Below are positions 44,769-51,169 of a stretch of DNA of 53,533 bases, one piece after another. Positions within the stretch are counted from its first letter, which is position 1. Each line of letters begins with the position of its first letter. The DNA lies in NCBI RefSeq assembly GCF_013072695.1, contig NZ_LXUK01000010.1, forward strand, positions 1-53,533. The letters are read 5' to 3'. The position numbers were made by a program, and so were the translations under genes. The notes under the pieces are model-generated. The model was not told the DNA's origin. It made no database searches and saw only the letters and a list, made by a program, of their open reading frames with translations. The DNA is from Acinetobacter sp. Ac_5812. GTDB lineage: Bacteria; Pseudomonadota; Gammaproteobacteria; Pseudomonadales; Moraxellaceae.

Positions 44769-45275
44769 ATGAACCTTAATACAACTTTAAAAAGTTTAGC
44801 TTTAACCTTATCCATGTCTGTTGTTGCTACTGCAGCTCAAGCCGATTTTGTTGGCAAAGTTGTACGTATTTCTGACGGCGACACTATCACCGTTTTAAAC
44901 AACAACAATGAGCAGATCCGTGTTCGCTTCAACCAGATTGATGCACCAGAAAAAAGTCAAGCTTTTGGTCAGAAATCGCGTCAGAACATCAGTTTCTTGC
45001 ATGAAACGATTGTGTATGTGCAAGAAAATAGTAAGGACCGCTACGGTCGTACTCTTGGTACCATTTTTCAGATGCGTACAAACCAAGTGCCCAACTTAAA
45101 CATCGTGAATAGTGTTAACTATAAGCAAGTTAAAGATGGCTATGCATGGGCTTATCGTGAATATCTCAAAGATAAAATTATTTTGAGTGCTGAAAGCAAC
45201 GCACGTTCTCAACGCCTTGGTTTATGGGCTGATCCAAACCCTGTTTATCCAAGCCAGTACCGTCACAATAAGTAA
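44769..45275 (+). CDS. Secreted thermonuclease (SNase family)
   Basis: This 168-aa protein has a signal peptide cleaved near AQA-DF (about residue 25). The SNase core carries RISDGDTITV (calcium-binding Asp residues), RVRFNQIDAPEK (catalytic Arg and Asp) and SKDRYGRTLG (second catalytic Arg), and ends in SQRLGLWADPNPVYPSQYR. It hydrolyses DNA and RNA in the periplasm. SNase-family genes are common passengers next to conjugation modules; the role there is unknown. All key residues are present. Confidence 0.92.
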   Translation: MNLNTTLKSLALTLSMSVVATAAQADFVGKVVRISDGDTITVLNNNNEQIRVRFNQIDAPEKSQAFGQKSRQNISFLHETIVYVQENSKDRYGRTLGTIFQMRTNQVPNLNIVNSVNYKQVKDGYAWAYREYLKDKIILSAESNARSQRLGLWADPNPVYPSQYRHNK

Positions 45276-45280
45276 TATTG

Positions 45281-45589
45281 ATGAACGGTGAATTAAATAC
45301 CGCTAAAGCCGTAGCGGTATTAAATAAATATCTACTGCAACAACAATGTGGTAATCGTATGGAACTGCAGTTTTTCAGTGAAGAACTGCAAGCTCAGATT
45401 GAAGCTCTCAGCTTGGCTTCTGTACGAAATGAGTTGGTTACTCAGTTGGCAAATTTGGGAAAATGTCTTTGTGATGAAAAGTTGGTGAATTGTTCAGCCA
45501 ACGCAAATTACTCAGAAGTGGCAATAGATTTCCTTGAAATGCACTTAGAGTCGCTGGAAGGGCGACAGTTCAAAGAAGGTTTTATATGA
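45281..45589 (+). CDS. Small hypothetical protein
   Basis: This 102-aa acidic helical protein (ATG at 45281, TTG at 45278 also possible) follows the thermonuclease stop by 5 bp and has no clear ribosome site of its own, so it is probably translated by coupling. There are three cysteines (LGKCLCDEKLVNCS) in the middle. No function is recognised. A terminator follows. Confidence 0.6.
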   Translation: MNGELNTAKAVAVLNKYLLQQQCGNRMELQFFSEELQAQIEALSLASVRNELVTQLANLGKCLCDEKLVNCSANANYSEVAIDFLEMHLESLEGRQFKEGFI

Positions 45590-45637
45590 CATCTATTGTC
45601 ATATCCACGGAATCCAATTAATCACCAGATCAGAACG

Positions 45638-45664
45638 AACCACTAAGCAATTAGTGGTTTTTTT
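45638..45664 (+). terminator. Intrinsic terminator
   Basis: AACCACTAA (45638-45646) and TTAGTGGTT (45651-45659) form a stem followed by T7. It ends the thermonuclease transcription unit. Confidence 0.88.
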
Positions 45665-45703
45665 CCTAAGGGAACTAGATCAATTGTAGATTTTTAAAAG
45701 GTA

Positions 45704-45988
45704 ATGTTATGCCGAACAAAGATGATGAACATGCAACTAAATAAAGCTTTCTACCTTTACCTTACTTTTGTAGCGATTCTTTGGGCTATTATCTGGTGGT
45801 GTTTACTGATTAATATGCACCAGTACTTTAGTGCGGTTTTTTATGTTTTAACGGGGTACTATTTTATTAATAAAATTTTGATGAAAATTAGTCCTTATTC
45901 ATCAAAAATACTTTTTACAGTTTTATGGCCAATTGCTTATCCAGTTTTATTCTTAATACTCTTGTTCAAGAGGTGGGATAAAATCTAA
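45704..45988 (+). CDS. Small membrane protein with a possible leader peptide
   Basis: This up-to-94-aa hydrophobic protein has two or three transmembrane helices (LYLTFVAILWAIIWWCLL; FSAVFYVLTGYYFI; FTVLWPIAYPVLFLILLF). The real start is unclear: AAAAGG is best placed for ATG 45709 in another frame, which encodes an 11-codon peptide (MPNKDDEHATK, stop at 45744). The membrane frame may begin at 45722, 45725 or 45731 by coupling. No family is recognised. Confidence 0.5.
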   Translation: MLCRTKMMNMQLNKAFYLYLTFVAILWAIIWWCLLINMHQYFSAVFYVLTGYYFINKILMKISPYSSKILFTVLWPIAYPVLFLILLFKRWDKI

Positions 45989-46091
45989 ATTTGAAATGAC
46001 ACACCTATAACAACACCCTAGAAGGTGAAGTAATCCGAAAGTTAATTGGTTCAGTGGATCAAGTTTTAGCTAAGTAGTTTAACCTTGGCAA

Positions 46092-46126
46092 CAAAAAAGT
46101 CCCATTTGCAACATTGGGGCTTTTTC
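46092..46126. terminator. Intrinsic terminator left of ISAba1
   Basis: AAAAAGTCCCA and TGGGGCTTTTT pair with G-T wobble. It lies between the small membrane protein gene and the ISAba1 left end. Confidence 0.7.
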
Positions 46127-46157
46127 ATATCTATTTTTTCTCTGTACACGACAAATT

Positions 46158-46604
46158 TCACAGAACCCTTATCCTATCAGGATTCTGCCTTCTTAAAATT
46201 GCCAAAATTTCCTTAAACTCTTCTTTTTTCCCAAAACCAATTAAACGCTGAATCGCCATTTGAACATAGTCTAAACCATAGCGAAATAAACTCATTGAGA
46301 GTCGTCCATGCTTCTTTATTTTTATCGCTTTTTTTTGATCATGTTGCCATTCACCCGTTAAGTAACACCAACAGAAGCTTATAGCTAACACCGCAATCAA
46401 TTTTTTCACTCGTCTAGGGTCTGTCAAGCGCGTATTTTCAAGATTAAACCCGCGTCCTTTGAGACAACTGAATAAGGTTTCAATTTCCCAGCGTAATGCA
46501 TAATCCTGAATAGCATTGGCATTAAACTGAGGAGAAACGACGAGTAAAAGCTCTCCATTTTCTAACTGTAGTGCACTTATATATAGTTTCACCCGACCAA
46601 CCAA
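46158..46604 (-). CDS. ISAba1 transposase, C-terminal frame
   Basis: The frame covers the C-terminal part of the IS4-type DDE transposase, with ALRWEIETLFSCLKGRGF (the catalytic Glu in the Y-(2)-R-(3)-E-(6)-K signature: YALRWEIETLFSCLK). It is open upstream to the A7 tract at 46702-46708, where it joins the N-terminal frame by -1 frameshifting. The boundaries given are those of the longest start-to-stop frame. Confidence 0.9.
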   Translation of the reverse strand: MVGRVKLYISALQLENGELLLVVSPQFNANAIQDYALRWEIETLFSCLKGRGFNLENTRLTDPRRVKKLIAVLAISFCWCYLTGEWQHDQKKAIKIKKHGRLSMSLFRYGLDYVQMAIQRLIGFGKKEEFKEILAILRRQNPDRIRVL

Positions 46605-46678
46605 AATCCGTCGTTTACGACATTCAATTTGACCAACTTTAAGATGGCGAAATAAATCACTAATTTTATGATTCTTTC

Positions 46679-47248
46679 CTAAATGATTGGTGACAATGAA
46701 GTTTTTTTAACACGAATGCAGAAGTTGATGTCTTGTTCAATTAACCATGTAAACCACTGCTCACCGATAAACTCTCTGTCTGCGAACACATTCACAATAC
46801 GGTCTTTACCAAAAATGGAGATAAAGCGTTGAATCAAAGCAATGCGCTCTTTCGTATCTGAATTTCCACGTTTATTAAGCAATGTCCAAAGGATAGGTAT
46901 CGCTATTCCACGATAAACGATCGCGAGCATCAGGATATTAATATTTCGTTTTCCCCATTTCCAATTGGTTCTATCTAAAGTCAGTTGCACTTTGTCGAAT
47001 GAAAATATATTGAAAATCAACCGAGAAATTTGACGATAATCGAAATACTGACCTGCAAAGAAGCGCTGCATACGTCGATAAAATGATTGTGGTAAGCACT
47101 TGATGGGCAAGGCTTTAGATGCAGAAGAAAGATTACATGTTTGCTTTAAAATAATCACAAGCATGATGAGCGCAAAGCACTTTAAATGTGACTTGTTCCA
47201 TTTTAGATATTTGTTTAAGATAAGATATAACTCATTGAGATGTGTCAT
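46679..47248 (-). CDS. ISAba1 transposase, N-terminal frame
   Basis: This 189-aa first frame (MTHLNELYLILNKYLKWNKS...) carries the DDE Asp residues in LTLDRTNWKWG and VFADREFIG. It ends shortly after a slippery A7 tract (46702-46708 on the plus strand as T7). A -1 slip continues as VKKNFIVTNHLGK into the C-terminal frame, as known for ISAba1. Confidence 0.9.
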   Translation of the reverse strand: MTHLNELYLILNKYLKWNKSHLKCFALIMLVIILKQTCNLSSASKALPIKCLPQSFYRRMQRFFAGQYFDYRQISRLIFNIFSFDKVQLTLDRTNWKWGKRNINILMLAIVYRGIAIPILWTLLNKRGNSDTKERIALIQRFISIFGKDRIVNVFADREFIGEQWFTWLIEQDINFCIRVKKTSLSPII

Positions 47249-47259
47249 AGTATTCGTCG

Positions 47260-47287
47260 TTAGAAAACAATTATTGTGACATTATTT
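47260..47287 (+). promoter_or_regulatory. ISAba1 outward promoter
   Basis: TTAGAA (47260-47265) and TTATTT (47282-47287), 16 bp apart, are the documented outward promoter elements of ISAba1 that drive genes such as ampC and blaOXA. Here it reads into the glutaredoxin-msrB pair 48 bp downstream. Confidence 0.92.
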
Positions 47288-47334
47288 CAATGAGTTATCT
47301 ATTTTTGTCGTGTACAGAGACGAAAGAGGAAAAA

Positions 47335-47571
47335 ATGAAAGAACTTAAGAACGTTGTCATCTACACAAAAGACCATTGTCCGTTTAGTAAACGCGTGAAG
47401 GAGTACTTAACTTCTGAAAAAGTTGATTTTAAACAAATTCGCGTGGATGACGATCCCAAGACTTATGATGAGTTGAAGAAAAAAACCAACCTTCAAACTG
47501 TTCCGCAAGTTTTTGTGGATGGAAAATTCATTGGTAGCGCGACTGACTTCTTCGCGTGGATTGATAGCTAA
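47335..47571 (+). CDS. Glutaredoxin-like protein
   Basis: This 78-aa glutaredoxin has the active site C-P-F-S (HCPFSKRVKEYL, residues ~13-24), the TVP cis-proline segment TVPQVFVDG and the GSATDFFAWI C-terminus. CPFS is a single-Cys (monothiol-like) variant of CPYC. ATG 47335 follows AAAGAGG. It starts 15 bp outside ISAba1, under its outward promoter, and the gene itself is G+C-richer than the plasmid. The likely role is thiol repair, possibly reducing MsrB encoded next door. Confidence 0.9.
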   Translation: MKELKNVVIYTKDHCPFSKRVKEYLTSEKVDFKQIRVDDDPKTYDELKKKTNLQTVPQVFVDGKFIGSATDFFAWIDS

Positions 47572-47602
47572 AGAACAAACCCAAAAATAAAGGAGCAAAT
47601 TT

Positions 47603-48043
47603 ATGTTCAACTGGGAAAGCATTAACAACTATCTCGATAACGGCACTCCCGCTCCTCCTAGAAAAGTAGAAAAGAGCGAGGAAGAGTGGAAAAAAATTCT
47701 GACGCCCGCTCAATTTAATGTCATGCGGAAGAAAGGCACCGAGCGCCCTCACACTGGGGAACTCTGTTCATTTTATGAGGCAGGACGGTATGCCTGCGCG
47801 GGCTGCGACACTGAACTGTTTGATTCGAACGTTAAGTTTGATTCGGGAACAGGTTGGCCGAGTTTTTCTGAGCCCGTCGCCGACAACGTAATTCAATATG
47901 AACTGGACACGACTTACGGACGAAGAATCGAAGTGCTATGCAATGTGTGCGAAGCCCACTTAGGGCACGTTTTTCCAGATGGTCCTGAGCCCTCTGGGGC
48001 TCGATTCTGCATCAACTCGGAGTCGTTGAAGTTTGTAGAGTAA
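47603..48043 (+). CDS. msrB: Peptide methionine-R-sulfoxide reductase MsrB
   Basis: This 146-aa complete MsrB has zinc-binding CAGC (about 70-73) and CNVC (about 116-119) motifs, the FDSGTGWPSF signature, HLGHVFPDGP and the catalytic Cys in GARFCINSESL near the end. It reduces methionine-R-sulfoxide in damaged proteins. AAAGGAG precedes the ATG. Its G+C content is visibly above that of the plasmid, and it lies with the glutaredoxin gene behind ISAba1, so it was probably acquired from another genus and is expressed from the IS promoter. Confidence 0.96.
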   Translation: MFNWESINNYLDNGTPAPPRKVEKSEEEWKKILTPAQFNVMRKKGTERPHTGELCSFYEAGRYACAGCDTELFDSNVKFDSGTGWPSFSEPVADNVIQYELDTTYGRRIEVLCNVCEAHLGHVFPDGPEPSGARFCINSESLKFVE

Positions 48044-48064
48044 TTTTAGAAAATGGAGGGGGTC

Positions 48065-48178
48065 GTGGGGATTAAGCTGTTCGGTCATAAGGACTGCCAC
48101 AAAACCAAGATTTACCAGTCGTACTTGAAAGAAAATAACAGAAAACTAAAAAAAAGTGGAAGAATATTTGAAATTTAG
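48065..48178 (+). pseudogene. Truncated glutaredoxin-like gene at the edge of a captured fragment
   Basis: From GTG 48065 (GGAGG just upstream) the frame reads MGIKLFGHKDCHKTKIYQSY, a glutaredoxin/ArsC-like beta-strand and C-x-x-T motif. After residue ~24 the composition turns AT-rich and the frame stops at 48178. It is likely the third gene of the captured grx-msrB fragment, cut at about 48140 where native plasmid or island DNA resumes. Confidence 0.55.
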
Positions 48179-48298
48179 ATCAACTTTAATAAGAAAAACC
48201 TATGTATTTGTTGAGAATTGTAATTTTGAGAAAATTTAGTTGATAGATTAAATGTATTTTCATATAAAAAGATATGCTCATTTTTTATATCGATAAAA

Positions 48299-48763
48299 AT
48301 GTTAAAATTTGACTATTTAGTAAAAAATATTGAGATTTTTATAGGGCAATTTATCATGCCCTTTTGCTTTGACCGACCAAATGTTCTGCTTGAGATAGTA
48401 AAAATTAACTCAGAACTACTAAAAATCAAAAAGATTAAACAGAGTCAGAAAGTAGTAGTACAGGCAAAGTTCAAAGTAATCTACGTCAAAATTTGGCAAA
48501 AAATCTTGCTATTGATGCAAAGGGAGCCAGGATTACGTGTGCATTCTAATTATGTTGCAATCTTACAGTTGATACATAATCTTGATGATTTTATCGAAAA
48601 ATCACAGCAACACTTGTGCTTTGAAAGGAAAGCTCAGAAAGAGCTGGATGCTAAATTTTTTGCTCGATTTTTTAAGCTAACAAAGAATTCAATAAAAGAT
48701 CAACTTTTACCAAATTGTTCAGATCGTAATGAATTTAACCAATGCAATTTGATAAAAAATTAA
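48299..48763 (+). CDS. Small protein of the recombinase module
   Basis: This up-to-154-aa basic helical protein (KKIKQSQKVVVQAKFKVIYV, KIWQKILLLMQREPGLRVHSN) lies 12 bp before the first large recombinase and is probably co-transcribed. The start is uncertain: ATG 48299 lacks a ribosome site, and ATG near 48356 is an alternative. By analogy with modules pairing large tyrosine recombinases with a small partner (such as Tn554 TnpC), it may be an accessory DNA-binding protein. That is inference. Confidence 0.55.
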   Translation: MLKFDYLVKNIEIFIGQFIMPFCFDRPNVLLEIVKINSELLKIKKIKQSQKVVVQAKFKVIYVKIWQKILLLMQREPGLRVHSNYVAILQLIHNLDDFIEKSQQHLCFERKAQKELDAKFFARFFKLTKNSIKDQLLPNCSDRNEFNQCNLIKN

Positions 48764-48775
48764 GCGAAAGCGAAT

Positions 48776-50350
48776 ATGCCAAAGATTGAAACAGAAGAGC
48801 AATTCTTAGATTTAGCAGAAAAATTCCAAAAAGATTATTGTTTATTACGCAATCATGTTGTGAATACACAATTTGTCGATCTATCAGATGATTTGTATAA
48901 AGAAGTCTACGCGCTATACAAATTAGCACAACAAATTTATAGCTATATATCAGGCTCCAGACAGATCGGTAAGTATTCTTTTTTGGCTGCTTTGAGTTAT
49001 TTTTCATGTCCGAATATTAGTAATACTCAAGAGTTGTCGTCTGTACGTTATTTGATTTTGCAAGCGAGTTTTTTAACATATCGGCAGTATCAAGAATTTG
49101 CAAAGATTGATAAAGCTGAGAATAAGCAAAAACATGTTTGTGATCTCTTTCGCTATGTATCACGATATGTTCTGGATTCTAATCATGCTGAATTATTTCA
49201 AGAATGCAGTGAGCTACTAAATCGCTATGTCACGTACGAACGTAATTTGAAAAAAGAGGATCGTAATCAACTTTTTAATATTAAAGATTTCAAACAAGTA
49301 CAAGTCATAGAGTATTTATCGGCTCTATTAATAATTTTTAAAAGACTAGATGATCGTCGTGTAGTTCATCGTCAGCGTAAGTCAAAAAAAAGCAAAGTTT
49401 TGGAATGGCCAACTAAAAATGAACTCAAAAAATTTCGTGAAATAAAATCAGGTAAGCATGAAGATATCGGACATAACGCAAAGATCAGTTTTTATGATGC
49501 CTCTCTTTACAAAGATGAAGATGGTGAAATTGAGTTATTGGACACTGAAGTAGAATTATACTCTGAAGATGAAAAAACTAAAAATTTTAATCATTTAATT
49601 AGTGATTATGCTGCGTATTACACGCGGCATCGCCAACGCCGTCATGCGCCATTTATTACAAATCCACATTATTTGGCGCCAGATATACTGAAGCAAATTG
49701 TTTATGTGCTAAGAGATGAATTATCAGGACAACCGAGGAATGCGGCGATCGCTGCTGCCTGTTTATTGTCTTTATTGACGGGATTATCACCCGTTGCACT
49801 GATGGATTTTAATGACCTTATTCAGGAGGGTACGTTGATTCAAAATGGTTCAAGTAGACGTCGCGAATATTTACTCAAATTAAATCTTAATATTACAGAG
49901 CAGAAGATTAAGAGCTTAAATGATGAGCGATGGAATGAAGTGATGACACATCAACTACATTTACCTTCTGCTTGGTTTGACTATATAGAACAAGCATCGA
50001 ATCCAATAATTTCTTCAACAGACATTAATACAAAACTTAAGAATTGGCTTGATAATCGGTTTGTAGGTTCGATCACTGTTGAAAAACTGCAGGCTCAATT
50101 ATATTTTCATATATATTATGAAACATATAATGAATATCTAGCTCATGTAATTGCTGGGCGGGATAGTCAGCATCACATGCCTGGTATCTATTATGGAGGG
50201 CTACCGAAAGCTCAACTCAGTAGCACATATCTAGCCTTTGTAGAAACAGCACTTACACCACATTCCTCGGAATTTACTGAAGACACGGCTGAACTAAAAA
50301 TATTGCAACGCAATTCAAAGTGCAATCTGCATTATCTATCGGAAGGATAG
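48776..50350 (+). CDS. Large tyrosine recombinase 1, N-terminal part (frameshifted)
   Basis: The 524-aa frame contains a long helical N-terminus and a recombinase-like core at about 310-470. The position of the first catalytic Arg is Ser here (LLTGLSPVALMDFNDL, about 337-352), followed by HVIAGRDSQHHMPGIYYGG, so this domain looks catalytically degenerate. Near 50296-50300 (A5) a one-base deletion, or programmed -1 slip, takes reading into the frame at 50320-51165. Restoring A6 gives ELKNIATQFKVQSALSIG, a smooth join. The full product would be about 797 aa. Confidence 0.65.
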   Translation: MPKIETEEQFLDLAEKFQKDYCLLRNHVVNTQFVDLSDDLYKEVYALYKLAQQIYSYISGSRQIGKYSFLAALSYFSCPNISNTQELSSVRYLILQASFLTYRQYQEFAKIDKAENKQKHVCDLFRYVSRYVLDSNHAELFQECSELLNRYVTYERNLKKEDRNQLFNIKDFKQVQVIEYLSALLIIFKRLDDRRVVHRQRKSKKSKVLEWPTKNELKKFREIKSGKHEDIGHNAKISFYDASLYKDEDGEIELLDTEVELYSEDEKTKNFNHLISDYAAYYTRHRQRRHAPFITNPHYLAPDILKQIVYVLRDELSGQPRNAAIAAACLLSLLTGLSPVALMDFNDLIQEGTLIQNGSSRRREYLLKLNLNITEQKIKSLNDERWNEVMTHQLHLPSAWFDYIEQASNPIISSTDINTKLKNWLDNRFVGSITVEKLQAQLYFHIYYETYNEYLAHVIAGRDSQHHMPGIYYGGLPKAQLSSTYLAFVETALTPHSSEFTEDTAELKILQRNSKCNLHYLSEG

Positions 50351-51165
50351 GGAGCCAACTGGCACTTGAACCCAGTTTTGTGAAAGAGCAATTTGCTTTT
50401 TTACATAAACATTGCCAAGAAAATATTCAAAAAGATCAACATATCATTAATCAACTGAATGCATACGCATGTTGGATGTGGCATATCAGCTTGTTGAGTT
50501 TGGCAAGTCGGCCTAAAGAAAACCTGTTGGGGAATTTGGATGATTATTGTGTTGAGCTTAAGCTTTTATATGTAAACGATAAAAGAAATAGTAAAGCAAG
50601 AAAAGATGGTCGTTTTATCCCATTATCTGATTTTTTCATAAAAACACTGCAAAATTACACAGTCTTTTTAGAACAAATTATTGAAGCGTACGGTTCGTTT
50701 TTTAGACAAGTCTTTGCAAAGAAAATTACTGTAAATGATCTTTTTGGCAACGTCATTGGTAGTAAAGATATCTTGCCGATAACTGTCAAAGAGTGGCAGA
50801 GCAGAAAAATTAAGTTAATCCCTTTATCTCGAAATTGGGTAAATTTATATATGGAAGGAATCTTTCCAAAGAATATGTATTCGAATTGGTTACGTCATTT
50901 TGATATGAATTTTTTGATGTATACAGAAGAAAAAAAAGAAGAAAAAAAAGAAGAAAAAAAAGAAGAAAAAAAAGAAGAAAAAAAAGAAGAAAAAACTGCT
51001 TTAGCATTCCATTTAATACAGGCCCTTTATGGTCATGACCAACGTGACCGAGAGGCTTTTCATCCGCATTCTTCACTTATTCCGAATGTCTATGTACAGC
51101 AAGCCCGCCAGCAATTGCAAGATAATGTCAAATTTTTATCGATTAAACACTTAGAGCGAAAATAG
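50320..51165 (+). CDS. Large tyrosine recombinase 1, C-terminal part
   Basis: This frame (first start GTG 50320) supplies a recombinase domain: SLASRPKENLLGNLDD (Arg box), NDKRNSKARKDGRFIPL (Lys beta-hairpin), NWLRHFDMNF (R-H box), ALYGHDQRD (GH) and a candidate Tyr in NVYVQQ. A tandem 12-bp repeat coding for (EEKK)n sits between the R-H and GH boxes. It has no good ribosome site of its own, so it is probably the continuation of the previous frame. Confidence 0.6.
   Translation: MQSALSIGRIGSQLALEPSFVKEQFAFLHKHCQENIQKDQHIINQLNAYACWMWHISLLSLASRPKENLLGNLDDYCVELKLLYVNDKRNSKARKDGRFIPLSDFFIKTLQNYTVFLEQIIEAYGSFFRQVFAKKITVNDLFGNVIGSKDILPITVKEWQSRKIKLIPLSRNWVNLYMEGIFPKNMYSNWLRHFDMNFLMYTEEKKEEKKEEKKEEKKEEKKEEKTALAFHLIQALYGHDQRDREAFHPHSSLIPNVYVQQARQQLQDNVKFLSIKHLERK
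50926..50995 (+). repeat. Tandem repeat of 12 bp, five full copies
   Basis: Five exact units of GAAGAAAAAAAA plus a partial sixth. Each unit adds four codons (E-E-K-K), so copy-number change keeps the frame. It lies inside the catalytic domain of the recombinase. Confidence 0.95.
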
Positions 51166-51169
51166 TTGT

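Larger units (their letters stand above)
46140..47319 (-). mobile_element. ISAba1 (IS4 family), complete, 1180 bp
   Basis: The terminal repeats CTCTGTACACGACAAA are at 46140-46155 and reversed at 47304-47319. The length is exactly the published 1180 bp, and both standard ISAba1 primer sites are present (near 46711 and 47238). The transposase is on the minus strand in two overlapping frames. Nine-base flanks differ (CTATTTTTT left; ACGAAAGAG right), so no target duplication remains. ISAba1 is characteristic of Acinetobacter. Confidence 0.97.
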
